Translations under genes and position numbers: made by a program
Origin: an uncultured Christensenellaceae bacterium
Lineage (GTDB): Bacteria > Bacillota > Clostridia > Christensenellales > Pumilibacteraceae
Assembly: GCA_910586925.1 (NCBI GenBank)
Contig: CAJUKG010000001.1
Coordinates: forward strand, 62,001 to 126,000
DNA length: 64,000 nt
Reading direction: 5' to 3'
In this document: in pieces, positions 8,751-18,800 of the stretch
Position numbering within the stretch: the first letter of the stretch is position 1
Layout: the number at the start of each line of letters is the position of its first letter
The notes under the pieces: generated by a model
Databases searched by the model: none
Told to the model about the DNA's origin: nothing
The model's input: the letters and a program-made list of their open reading frames with translations, nothing else

Positions 8751-8779
8751 AAAGCCCGATTGCCCATCGGGCTTTTTTC
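8751..8779 (+). terminator. Rho-independent terminator after the LRR lipoprotein
   Basis: Stem AGCCCGAT (8753-8760) pairs with ATCGGGCT (8766-8773) around a 5-base loop, followed by a T run. Confidence 0.92.
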
Positions 8780-8824
8780 TTGCTTTTTCGCGCGTTGCTC
8801 CGTAAAGTCCGTCACGCAAAAGAA

Positions 8825-8853
8825 TTGACATTGTGCGGCGATTATGCTACAAT
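8825..8853 (+). promoter_or_regulatory. Sigma-A promoter of the YugP-type peptidase gene
   Basis: TTGACA at 8825-8830, 17-base spacer, TACAAT at 8848-8853; the gene starts at 8918 with GAGGAG upstream. Confidence 0.8.
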
Positions 8854-8917
8854 ATTTTCAATATAAGAAGCGAATTGATTGATTCGAAAGCGATAATAAT
8901 ATTTTGAGGAGTATGTT

Positions 8918-9652
8918 ATGGATAGGTGGTTTTCAGATCCCGAATATTTATTGTACGGTATAACGCTCGCGCTGTTTTTGCCGTGCGTGCTGTTCGGCGT
9001 GATCGCTTCGGTGCGCGTGAACACCGTGTTCGGCAAGTACAGCCGTATTCAAAGTTCGTCGGGTATTTCCGCGCAGGGATATGTGCGGAACTTTTTGCTC
9101 GCGAGCGGCGTGACCGATATAAAGTTCGCGGCGGTGCGAGGTTCGCTCACCGATAATTTCAATCCGACAAACAACACGATTTCGCTGTCGGACAGCGTGC
9201 GCGATTCCTCGTCGATAGGCGCGATAGGCGTGGCGTGCCACGAAGCGGGACACGCGATACAGCACGCGAATAAATATTTCTTTTCGTCGTTGCGACTGAA
9301 ACTTGTACCTATAGTCAATTTCGCGAGCAAATTGATGTGGCCTATATACATTATAGGTTTCATATTCGGTTTGGCGTCGCCGTATACCGCGATCGGTCGC
9401 GGGTTCTTGATCGCGGGTCTTGTCGTCATGGGACTGTCCATGCTGTTCGCGCTCGTTACTCTCCCTACCGAGTTCAACGCGAGCAAACGCGCGCACGATT
9501 ATCTCAAGACGTGCATGTCGAAAGAAGAAGCGGCGGGCGTGAAGAAAGTACTTCGTGCCGCCGCCATGACATACGTCGCGTCGTTTATGCTGTCGTCGTT
9601 GCAGTTCCTGCGCATACTCGCGATTTTAATGATGGGAAGAAGGCGAGATTAG
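8918..9652 (+). CDS. yugP: Zinc metallopeptidase, YugP family
   Basis: A 244-residue membrane-bound metallopeptidase of the YugP family, widespread in Bacillota with no well-defined substrate. An N-terminal membrane helix (residues 9-30) precedes the HEAGHAIQH zinc motif at about 108-112 (HExxH; a downstream glutamate would complete the site, possibly the one in LPTEFNASKRAHDYL). Two or three membrane helices follow (about 133-185 and 220-240). The length is normal. It has its own promoter and is convergent with the next gene, 24 bases away. Confidence 0.9.
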   Translation: MDRWFSDPEYLLYGITLALFLPCVLFGVIASVRVNTVFGKYSRIQSSSGISAQGYVRNFLLASGVTDIKFAAVRGSLTDNFNPTNNTISLSDSVRDSSSIGAIGVACHEAGHAIQHANKYFFSSLRLKLVPIVNFASKLMWPIYIIGFIFGLASPYTAIGRGFLIAGLVVMGLSMLFALVTLPTEFNASKRAHDYLKTCMSKEEAAGVKKVLRAAAMTYVASFMLSSLQFLRILAILMMGRRRD

Positions 9653-9676
9653 CCGCGCGACCGTGCCGTCGAATTT

Positions 9677-10225
9677 CTATTCGTCGCACTGCGAAAGGTC
9701 GTCGATAAATTCGTCCTTGAGCGTGTACGAACACAGCCGCGGCAACCCGTTCGCGGGGATCAAATAAAAATTATTGCCGTCCGACCAAGTACATTCCGCG
9801 ACGCGCTCGCAAGCCGAAAAGAAGGCTTCGAGCGCGTTTTCGCTTATGCTCGACTTGAGGTTCTCGGTGAGCATGGCGAAAGCCGCCGTCATGTCGCCGT
9901 TTTTGACGTGCGAAAACAGTCTGCCTATTCGGCTCGGCGTGCGTATATTGCGGAAAGAATCGGCGTTGCCGTAAAGCACGGGCAGGCGCGGCGCGAGATG
10001 CAGCAGATAATGTTCCGCCGACAGTCTTACGCCGACGGCGAGCGAGTTTTTAATGTTGTCCGCGCCCTCGAGTTTTACGGTGTACGGCAATAGCCGTATA
10101 TCTATCGGGAAAACGGTTACGTACACCACGTCGTACTCGGACATGGTGAGTGAGTCGGCACGGTCGGAAAGCTCGCCGTTTATAAGATATACGCAGTCGA
10201 AGTCGCTTTGTATGTGCAGTTCCAT
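9677..10225 (-). CDS. Uncharacterised protein
   Basis: A 182-residue soluble protein of no family I recognise. The first half is strand-rich (SDFDCVYLINGELSDRADSL, VVYVTVFPIDIRLLPYTVKL), followed by a conserved-looking AEHYLLHLAPRLPVLYG and a helical part (LFSHVKNGDMTAAFAMLTENL). There is no signal peptide or membrane helix. Its start has no clear ribosome binding site. The gene is divergent from the Myb-like gene at 10319, and a perfect 18-base palindrome lies between them, so the pair may share control. Confidence 0.6.
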   Translation of the reverse strand: MELHIQSDFDCVYLINGELSDRADSLTMSEYDVVYVTVFPIDIRLLPYTVKLEGADNIKNSLAVGVRLSAEHYLLHLAPRLPVLYGNADSFRNIRTPSRIGRLFSHVKNGDMTAAFAMLTENLKSSISENALEAFFSACERVAECTWSDGNNFYLIPANGLPRLCSYTLKDEFIDDLSQCDE

Positions 10226-10249
10226 ACGCTAATATATGATATTTTTTCG

Positions 10250-10267
10250 CGGTATATGTATATACCG
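10250..10267. promoter_or_regulatory. Palindrome between divergent genes, candidate operator
   Basis: CGGTATATGTATATACCG: two 8-base arms (CGGTATAT and ATATACCG) around GT. It lies 25 bases from the minus-strand start and 52 bases before the plus-strand start, as an operator shared by both genes would. A near relative, CGGTATTATAATAATACCG, covers the dnaX promoter at 44308-44326. Confidence 0.5.
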
Positions 10268-10318
10268 TGCGGGGTGTGTCCATAATTACCGCGTATCGGA
10301 TCTACGGAGGTAATAATT

Positions 10319-10885
10319 ATGGCTAACGGAAATTGGACGGTCGATCAGACCGTGGAACTTTTTGCGCAATGCGCGGCGGCACGCGATAACGGCGAAAGTC
10401 TGTCGGGTGCGTTCGGAGCAATCGCGGCGCGAACGGGGCGATCGGTGAATTCCGTTCGGAACTACTACTACAGTCAGGCAAAGACTTTCGAGCTTGTGCC
10501 CGAAGTCGCGGAAAAACTCGGCATCAAGCGTGCCGCCGTCGAGCGTGAACGGTTCGTGCCGTTCGGGCGCGGCGAAGTGCGTCGGCTCGTCGAGTATGTG
10601 CTTACTGCTCGCGGCGAGGGCAAAAGCGTGCGTCGTGCGATATTCGAGCTTGCCGAGGGCGATCCCAAAGCGGCACTTCGGTATCAGAATAAGTATCGGT
10701 CGGTGCTGAAATCTCATCGCGACCTCGTGGAAAGCGTGCTCGCGGACCTCAAAAACCGCGGAATAAACTGCTCGAGTCCGTACGGCGAAACCACAGATAA
10801 TTTTTCGCGGCTCACAGAGTATATTGCCGCGCTCGACGACAGTCGCGTGAATAAATTCCTGTCGCTCATCGAAAAATTGACGTGA
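10319..10885 (+). CDS. Putative DNA-binding protein with Myb/SANT-like N-terminus
   Basis: A 188-residue protein. The N-terminal 60 residues (GNWTVDQTVELFAQCAAARDNG, then AFGAIAARTGRSVNSVRNYYY) resemble the Myb/SANT-like helix-turn-helix of RsfA-type Bacillota regulators: a tryptophan near the start, a long helix, and a recognition helix with RSVNSVRNYYY. A second similar helical unit may follow (VPFGRGEVRRLVEYVLTARGEGKSVRRAIFELAEGD). The C-terminus is helical (SRLTEYIAALDDSRVNKFLSLIEKL). CGGAGG is 10 bases before the ATG. It may bind the palindrome upstream of its own start. Assignment is by pattern only. Confidence 0.6.
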   Translation: MANGNWTVDQTVELFAQCAAARDNGESLSGAFGAIAARTGRSVNSVRNYYYSQAKTFELVPEVAEKLGIKRAAVERERFVPFGRGEVRRLVEYVLTARGEGKSVRRAIFELAEGDPKAALRYQNKYRSVLKSHRDLVESVLADLKNRGINCSSPYGETTDNFSRLTEYIAALDDSRVNKFLSLIEKLT

Positions 10886-10896
10886 TATAAAAAGAA

Positions 10897-11062
10897 AGTA
10901 ATAATTACAAGTAACTACCCGTATAAAAGTTTCTTGTCTGCTTCTTTACAAGGGAATGATAACGATAAATACATGTATGTGATAGAAAGAACAGAAATGT
11001 AACAATTATAAGTAACAAACACACATAAAAGTTTCTTGCTTACTTCTTTACAAAGAAGTAAG
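10897..11062. repeat. Imperfect 52-base direct duplication with a perfect hairpin
   Basis: About 52 bases from 10899 (AATAATTACAAGTAACTACC, then GTATAAAAGTTTCTTG, then CTTCTTTACAA) recur from about 11000 with few changes. The second copy ends in a perfect hairpin, CTTACTTCTTT/AAAGAAGTAAG, at 11039-11062 with a two-base loop and no T run after it. The stretch between 10886 and 11080 holds no gene I can support. Confidence 0.6.
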
Positions 11063-11080
11063 AGAAGTGAGATGTTTTGC

Positions 11081-11109
11081 TTGATATTTTTCCGCCGTCG
11101 TGGTATAAT
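11081..11109 (+). promoter_or_regulatory. Sigma-A promoter of the Nudix gene
   Basis: TTGATA at 11081-11086, 17-base spacer, TATAAT at 11104-11109. This excludes in-frame starts before 11110 for the next gene. Confidence 0.8.
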
Positions 11110-11139
11110 CATGTTAACGGGAACATAAGGATACTGATC

Positions 11140-11730
11140 ATGGAAATAAGAGATAGAAACGGCAAGACGGAGGCGGAATTTTTGCGGGAATACGATGTTA
11201 CGAAGTATTTTCGTCCTTCGGTAACGGTAGATGCGGTGTTGTATAAAAAAACACCGCGCGGCATTAAACTGCTTATGGTCAAGCGCGGTGGGCACCCGTA
11301 TATCGGTTGCTATGCGTTCCCCGGCGGGTTTGTGGAGCGCGACGAGGACTGCGAAACGGCGGCGGCGCGGGAGCTTATGGAAGAAACTCACGTTCGCGGC
11401 GTGATGCTTCGTCAGCTATTGACGGCGTCCACGCCCGGGCGCGATCCGCGTTGGCGAAATATTACGGTCGTGTATTGCGCCGAAGTCCCGCACGAACTCG
11501 ACGCGGTAGGCGACGACGACGCTGTTGCCGCGAAATGGGTGGACGTCGAGTATGCGAAGAACGGCAGAATGCATTTTGCCGCCGACGGCGAGGAATTCGA
11601 CGTCACGCTCGATATAGTCCGCGATGCGTTCGGCAAAGTCGATATAAACAAAACGGGTATAACGGAACGCGGAGCGTCCGCTTTCGACCACGCAAAGATA
11701 ATCGCGTATCTCATAGAGAGCTTGGCGTAA
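11140..11730 (+). CDS. Nudix hydrolase
   Basis: A 196-residue hydrolase of nucleoside-diphosphate-linked compounds. The Nudix box is clear: GGFVERDEDCETAAARELMEET, with the invariant G, E, R, E and EE positions, preceded by a strand with LLMVKRGGHPYIGCYAFPGG. The PYIGCYAFPGGFV pattern and a trailing winged-helix-like region match the ADP-ribose pyrophosphatase/NrtR-like subgroup, but no DNA-binding domain is certain. ATG 11140 has TAAGG nine bases upstream and lies 31 bases after the -10 box; a longer frame starting at 11077 would begin inside the promoter. Confidence 0.88.
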   Translation: MEIRDRNGKTEAEFLREYDVTKYFRPSVTVDAVLYKKTPRGIKLLMVKRGGHPYIGCYAFPGGFVERDEDCETAAARELMEETHVRGVMLRQLLTASTPGRDPRWRNITVVYCAEVPHELDAVGDDDAVAAKWVDVEYAKNGRMHFAADGEEFDVTLDIVRDAFGKVDINKTGITERGASAFDHAKIIAYLIESLA

Positions 11731-11804
11731 TACATTATCGTTCGAGGCATTTGAGTTTTTACCTGATAAACTAAACCGCGGTCGGCGGTGAAGGAGGTCG
11801 TGTT

Positions 11805-12704
11805 ATGAAAATCAATCTTGTGGCAACCGGCGGAACTATAGGCAGTCGCGTTGTGAACGGCGAGTACGTCATTTCCGACGAAGCAACCCGCCAAATCGCG
11901 AACGTCATCGGCGCGAGCAAAGTGTTCGGCGAGTTCAAGATACATAGTGCGGGCGTGGGACTTGCCGCGCTCAATACGCTCAGGCTCACCATTCTCGACG
12001 CACTCGAGGACAAGCCCGACGGCGTGGTCGTGACGCACGGTACCGATACTCTCGCGTTTTCGGCGTCGTATCTCGCGTACGCATTCGCCGACACGAAAAT
12101 ACCGATCGTCATGTGTGCCGCAGATATGCCGCTTACCGATTACGACAGCAACGGGTACGACGTGCTCAATGCCGCAAAGAGCTTTATAGCGCGCGGCGAA
12201 CGCGGCGTGTTCGTGCTGTATAAAAACCCCGGCGAGGTCGTCAAGATCCACCACGGCGCACGGCTCGCACCCGCACACCTGCACGAAAACTTCTATCATT
12301 CGATAGGCACGGGCAGAGGCTTTACCGACAGCGGGCTTATGCATGGCATGGATTTCGAACTGAAAAACAGCGACGTGTTTTGCATTTCGCCGTACGTCGG
12401 GCTTAACTACGGACTGCTCGACGTGTCGCGGTTTACCGCAGTAGTGCACTCGGCGTATCATTCGGGTCGGGTAAACGTCGCGGAATTCAATGCGTTCGCC
12501 AAAGCAAACCCCGCTACGACAATGTTCTTGATCTCGGGCAAGAAAAAATATTCGCCGTCCGATTTCGAAAAGAACGTCGTGCTGTGCTCGCATATAACGA
12601 AAACCGCGCTTTATATCAAACTTCTCATCGCGCTCAATAACGGCGTGAAAGACCTCGCAGATTTCGCGCTTAAAAATGTTTGCGGGGAAATCATAAACAA
12701 TTAA
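11805..12704 (+). CDS. L-asparaginase (asparaginase/glutaminase family)
   Basis: A 299-residue cytoplasmic enzyme hydrolysing asparagine to aspartate and ammonia. Both catalytic threonine motifs are present: LVATGGTIGSR at residues 4-14 and GVVVTHGTDTLAFSA at about 70-84. A lysine (about 150, AAKSFIARG) follows. There is no signal peptide, so it is probably the cytoplasmic type I form. It is somewhat shorter than the usual 320-340 residues, mainly at the C-terminal domain. AAGGAGG lies upstream of the ATG. The gene ends against a bidirectional terminator shared with the giant minus-strand gene. Confidence 0.87.
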   Translation: MKINLVATGGTIGSRVVNGEYVISDEATRQIANVIGASKVFGEFKIHSAGVGLAALNTLRLTILDALEDKPDGVVVTHGTDTLAFSASYLAYAFADTKIPIVMCAADMPLTDYDSNGYDVLNAAKSFIARGERGVFVLYKNPGEVVKIHHGARLAPAHLHENFYHSIGTGRGFTDSGLMHGMDFELKNSDVFCISPYVGLNYGLLDVSRFTAVVHSAYHSGRVNVAEFNAFAKANPATTMFLISGKKKYSPSDFEKNVVLCSHITKTALYIKLLIALNNGVKDLADFALKNVCGEIINN

Positions 12705-12766
12705 AGTCATTTGTGTGACGTTATAGCAAAGTAACCGAAATTAATTCGTATATTAAAATTGGCCGC

Positions 12767-12791
12767 AATTATTAATTGTTAATTATTAATT
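12767..12791. repeat. AT-rich dispersed repeat, AATTATTAATTGTTAATT type
   Basis: AATTATTAATTGTTAATT plus TATTAATT. Close copies lie at 35404-35430 and 48942-48976, each at a gene end, and a related AATTAAGAATGTAGAATT form is at 25594-25625, 26189-26221 and 19939-19954. Confidence 0.65.
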
Positions 12792-12793
12792 AA

Positions 12794-12817
12794 AAAACAC
12801 GCCTCGCGGCGTGTTTT
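12794..12817. terminator. Bidirectional terminator between asparaginase and the giant gene
   Basis: AAAACACGCC (12794-12803), loop TCGC, GGCGTGTTTT (12808-12817). The flanking A and T runs serve both directions, as expected between convergent genes. Confidence 0.88.
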
Positions 12818-12845
12818 ATGTTGCGGTGTATTTTATGGTGTGTTT

Positions 12846-15800
12846 TTACTGCCAAAGGTATTGCCAATTCGTATTCGGTATGACGGTGTTGATCACGCCG
12901 TTCATGTCGTATCCGTCCGTTGTTGCGGACAGTCCCGAACTGCGAAGCACGGGCGTGCCGTCACTCTCGATTATCGTCGCGTTGCGGAGCGTCGCGAACA
13001 GCCGCAGGTTGATCGTGCACGCGCTGCTGTTGATGAGCGACAGAGTGATGCCCGCCGCGCTTATATAGTTGTCGAGTATATTAGTGTCGCCGTCGTTCTT
13101 GCCCGTGAGCGATATGTTGAGATCGCCGAGCATATTCGAGCCGGGAGCTTCCGCGAGTTCGGAAAGACCTATCGTCAGTTTGTGTTCGCCGTCCGTATAG
13201 CTATAGCCTTTGAATACCGTCGCAATCGTCGGTGCGGGTGCGGCTTTGTCACTGCCGTCGGACTGTATCGACTCCGCTATTTGTTGGCGAATGTTTATGC
13301 CGAGTATGCTTTCGCGAATGGGCAACAGATAGAACAGCATTTCGTTAAGAAGTTTATCCATGCCGTTCGGGGCACTCAACATATTGCCGAGCTGTTCGAT
13401 CGTATACGCGGTGTCTATGTATTTGACGTTCTTCGATGAAGTGCCGAAGAAGCCCGCATCCCAACTCGTTACGCCGTGTACGTAAAGCACGTTGTCGTAG
13501 AAATACAGGCGTGTGGTGCAGTCGGGGAATACGCGCTGTCCGAGCGCGCTGCAGTTCTTATAGACAAGTTCGACGATCGCCGCCGTCTTGTAGCGCGGGT
13601 TTGCGCCTGCGCCTTGGTCTATGATCCGAACTTTCACGCTGTACTGAATGGATACTTTTATGGATTCCAACCCGAGCAATTTAATGCCGAGTTCTATTTT
13701 GTTCTCGCTCGTCGCGGCTTTTGTGTCGCCTATATCGAATTCGAGCATGTTCGCCGTGTTCATGACGTCGAACAACAAATGCTTGAGGTTCGAGAAGTCC
13801 GAATATGTCGCATTGCCCTGCGTCGTGTTGTAGTCGTCGGGAAGTGCTATCGTTACTTGTTCGCCCGCAGTGAACAGCGCGTCGAAGTTTTCGAGCTTTG
13901 CGGTATTGACGTCAAGCCCGCTCACGTTGATGCGGTCTATCTTGTTGTTGTTTTGCATGACCGTGATAGACGAGCGTCCGGGCGTGTTCGTCGTGATCTC
14001 GTTTTCGACGGTCGCCCAAATACGATCGTCGTCTTTTTTGAGGGTGACGCCCGTAACGATCTGCTTGAACAGTTTGCCGTTGATTTCGGTCGACGGTTTT
14101 GTGTCGTCCGTCGGCGCATCGTCGTCCGACGGTTTTACAAACGGTGCGAGCGCGGCTTTCAGTCCGTCTATAGCCGCGCCGAACTGTGCTTTGACGTCGT
14201 CGAGCCGTGCGTTAAGCCCGTCGATGCTTCCTGCCGTCGCTATCAAATTCCAACCGTTTTTCGCATGGTCGAGCGCGTTCTCCGCGCCGTGTATCGCATC
14301 GACTATGTTTGCGAGCATGACCCGTACCGAGTCGAGTCCCGCAATATCCATTGATTCGAATACCGTTTTGTCTATGTTCAATCGGTAATCGCCGACGAGG
14401 AATTCTGTCACTTCGTCGTCCATGCCGAGTATATCGAGCACCGTTGCTACTATCTGCATGATCGACGTGTAGTCTATTGAAATGCGTTCGCCGTTGCCGT
14501 TGCCCTCCATATAATCGAGGAACGCCATGCCGTTGCCGTCCTCGTTCACTATGTACAGGTCGAGGGTGAGGGGAGTGCTGTTTGCGAGCGAGCTTATATC
14601 GAGCACAATGTGCGCTTCGAGGTTGAAGCGATAGTTTGTCGATACCGTTTCGCCGTTCTCGTTCTTTTCTTCGTTACGCACGAACTTGCCTTTGAGCGCG
14701 GAATAGCCTGGCTTGTTGTATACTTTGATCGTGCTTCCGACGACTTTGTTTCCGAACTCGTCCACGCGCGGCTTGTCGCGCCCCGCTTCGTCTTTGACGT
14801 TGACCGTATTGCCGTTTTCGTCCGTCGTTGTTTCCACGTCGAAAATCTTGTAGTCGAAATCCAAGGTTTTAAGTTCGAATGTGATATTGCCGTCGGAGTC
14901 CGTTTGCGTGAACGTATGCACGGCGTTGTTTATCGTTTCTATGAATTCGATGATCGAAACGTAATCGGCGGCGTTTTCGGGCGGTGCGATCGTCGCGCCC
15001 GACTCGCTCAAAGCGAGTCCGTCCGCTCTGATCGCTATCGAGCACCCCGCGATATTCGTGTCGATTGTCGCGCCGACGAGCTCGGTATACTCGGTGTCGA
15101 ACTCGGGGGTGAGGTTGAGAGTCATGCCCAAAACGTTCAGTCCGACGGCGAGCTTGCCGTCGCGCTCGAACACGGTCAGCATATCGAGCACCGTTTTCAC
15201 CGCGCTGCCGCTGCCTATACCGTCGAGCGGTTTGAACAGCAGTCCTATTACGGCTCTTGTATCGGTTGCGGCGGCGATCTCTTTGAACCTGTTTATGACG
15301 AGAGAAATATCGCTGAACGCGCTCGTGCCCTGTTCCAAGCCGAACAGCTTGGCTATTTCGTGATTGATATATTCGGGCAGGTATTCCGCGAGCACGTCGT
15401 ACAGCCGTGCAAAGTCGTTTGCCGTGTCGAGCGAGAGCGCGATATTGCCTGCTTTTATATACAACGTGTTTTGCGTGTATCTGATTTCGACGTCGATCTC
15501 GTCCGCAGACCCCGCAAACAGAGTGAGCGTCGCATCTACCGCGAGCGGGTCGAGCGAAAGCAATACTTTGCCGATTATTGCGGTATTGGCATTATTTGCG
15601 GTCGTAAACAGTCCCGATATATCGAGAGCGATTGATTTTGCGGTGTTTGCGTTTGCAAATGTGTCGAACAGCGGTTTAATAAGCCGCGTAATGTCAGCAA
15701 GCGGAATGTATTTGCCTGTGTCGACGGCGACGGCGCGTGGCAGGGCGGGTGTGACGGATATTTCGAGCGCGTCTATGTGTTCGCTCGCTTCCGTCATGGA

Positions 15801-18800
15801 GAAGCCTTTAAGCACGCCGTTTTCGGTTACCGTGTCGAGCGTCGCGCAGAGCTTTGCTCCCGAAATGTCGCAGTCGAGGGAGAGCGCGCCGAATTTGCCG
15901 CCCGTCGTGTCGAAGCCGAGTTCCGCGCGCACGTTCATGCCCATTCCGTTCATGTCGAGAATAAGCGCGAAACCGTTGTCTGTCGGCGCGAGTGCGATGC
16001 AGGACAGGATTTTTTCGAGCGTCATTGATCTGAACAACTCCATCATCTCGATCGCTGCGGCTTCTATACCGGGCAATGCGTAATCGAGCTTTGCCGCTAT
16101 GTCGAGTATAGCCGTTTCCGAAAGCTGTTCTTTTATGTACAGCGAGTCCGCTACCGAGAGGTAAAGCATATCGCCGACGACCGTTATCCCTATAGGAACG
16201 TCGCCAGCGGCGAGCCGCGCATTCACGGTGAACGGCGTATCTTTGTCGCCGAGGAATAAGTAAACGTCGCCGCGTATCTTCGTGCCGAACATTTCGGCGT
16301 CGATCGCGACGTCGAATGCAGAGTGTTTCGCGAGCGGGAGCATGCTCGACGCAACTGCGGTGAGATCGGTTATTTTCGCATACTCGCCGTCGACGCGTAT
16401 TTCTACGGGGTGCGGTTTGACGTCGGCGAGTTTCGCCGCGAACGCCGCGCCGTCAATGTCCGCCGTGACGGTGATTTCCGAGAGGTCTGTGTTTACCGAT
16501 ACGCGCGCCGAAACGCCGTCGATACCGATACCGAGATCGAGTTTGTAGCCTGTAGCCGTAAGGCTCGTTATAGCCGCGAGCAGTGCGTCGAGCGCGGCGG
16601 GAACGTCTACGGTATAGCCGTTTTGGAGTTTGTCGGATACGCCGTTGACTGTATTCGCAATATCTTCGGGCAGGACGCTTTCGAGCGCGGCGAACAGGGC
16701 GGGGAGTTCGGACAGTTTGCCCGTCACGCGAATGTCGCCGAGCGAAACAAAGATTTCGTCGCCGAGGAGTATCGCTTCCGCGCCGAACGTATTTTCGGTT
16801 ATGCGTGCCGCAATGCCGTTCGCGAACGACAGCTCGAGTCCGAGGTCGATAACGGTATCCGCTAATGTAATTTGCGCGGTCGCTACCAAAGATCTTGCGG
16901 CTATTATATCGGCTACGGCGTCGAGCGCGGTACCGAGCACGTCGAGCATGACGTACTCGCCGTTCGGCGCGGTTATGCCGTGAGCGTCGGCTGTCTTGAC
17001 GGCGACCGCGACGGTTACGTCGATGCCGTCTATCGCTCCGTCGAGCGTAATGTTGCCTGTTGCGAAATTGATCGTCGCCGTGATATTCGCGCCGTTCGGG
17101 CGAATGATCGCGACGAGCGTGCCGTCGTCGTTCACCGATACGCTCGATATGCGGCCGAGAAGCGCGCCTATATCGAGCGCGGGCAGTTCCGCGACGCTAT
17201 CGAGTATTTCCGAAAGCGGGGAAGTGAGCGCGTCGAGTTTTGCCGTGTCGAGTGCGACGCGGATATTCCCGAGCGCGGCGTACAGCGTGCCGTCCGCGAA
17301 CGTGATTTGCGCGGTCTGACCGAGCGCGGCGACGGAGCCTTCCGCCGCGAGTCCGTTCACAACGTCGAGCGCGAGTTCTGCCGCAATATCGTATTTGTCG
17401 CCGTTTATCGCCGCATTGCCGTTAAGCGTTATGTCGAAGCCCTGTGCCGAGAGATACGGCATGGCGTCGGTAACGAGCGTCGCGAGCTGTGCGAACGAAA
17501 TAATGTTTTCCGATTCGGGCGGCGTGATTTCGCGGAGTTCGGGCGCGGTTACCGCAAGGTTTGCGGCGGCGTCGAACTCGATGCCGAACATATCTACGTC
17601 GAGCGCGAACTTGACGCCGTTTATTCTGCCGTCGCCGCGCGATATTTCGAGCGTTACGGGTACGGTAAGTGCGGACAGTTCGACGGTGAGAGCGTCGTCC
17701 GTCACCGTGATATTGTTTATCATGCCGATATAATCGGCGACGGTCGTCGGCAAAAGAGGCTTTACGGCGTCGAGAATTTTTCCGATATCGAAAGAATTTC
17801 CGAGAAGCGGTTTCAGTGCGTCGATGAGTACGGGCAGTTCGTCCGCCGTGCCGCCGCAGACGATATTGCCGAGCGTCGCGAATATTTTGCCGTCGATGTA
17901 TTCGATGCCGACGTCGAGCCCGAGCGCGTTTATCGTCGCGTCGACGGAAAGCCCGTCGGATACGTCGATATATCCGTCGACGGCTATGTCGTATCCGTTA
18001 GCCGACACGGTGCCCGAAATGCCGAACGCCTGTTGCTTTGCGGTCGTTATTATATCGGGCAGGAAATCGAGTATGCCCGAAATATCGGTCGCGCCGTCGG
18101 TAGACGGGAAACGCGGCGCGCGCTTGGGCGGTTGTGCGGAAATGCCGATCGTCGTGTCGAACACGGTGACGTCGGCGGTTATCGAAACGAGCTTCTTGTC
18201 CTCGTTGCGTATGTATATCGACGCGTCGATTTTCGCTTCGGTGTCTATGCCGAGCGGGGCGAGGTCGAGCGCGAACGGCATGTGTATGCGCACCGTGCCG
18301 TCGTTATTCGTCATTTCGCAATTCGCAAATACGGTGCCGAGTATGTCGCCGCCGAACAGCGAGTCGAAGTCGATGGACCGAATGTCGCCGAGTCCCGCGA
18401 GAAGTTCCGCAACGGGGTCGGCAGATAGAAGGTCTTTGAACTTTGCGGTTTCGATATAGCCGTTCAGCTCGTTAAGTCGCAGGTATACTTTTTCGCCCGC
18501 ATACTTGACGTACAGGTCGTCGTAAGCCGCCTGTATATCGTAAGTGGCGAGGTTGGCGGAAATGGTAAGTCCGTATACCGAAATCGCGTCTGAAACGACG
18601 TCCGCTTCGAGCGTGAGTGCTTCCTCTCCCGAAAGATAGGGCGCGAATGCCGCGGCGAGATAGTCGGCGGGGGAGGCGACCGTCGGGGGGGGAGCGGGCG
18701 GAACGTAATCGGGATCCACTTTCGCCGCGTCTATGTACGGTTGGAAGAAGTCCTGTTCGGGAACTACTCCGTCGGGGTCGTTTAATTGATAAAACGTTTC

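Noticed and set aside
10224..10256. A promoter for the minus-strand gene at 10225, which would make it leaderless
   Set aside because: A TATATT lies six bases before the ATG, but no -35-like hexamer is found 16-18 bases upstream of it.
16872..18428. Long plus-strand open frames within the giant gene
   Set aside because: Shadow frames of the minus-strand gene, which has a promoter, a ribosome binding site, a membrane anchor and internal repeats.
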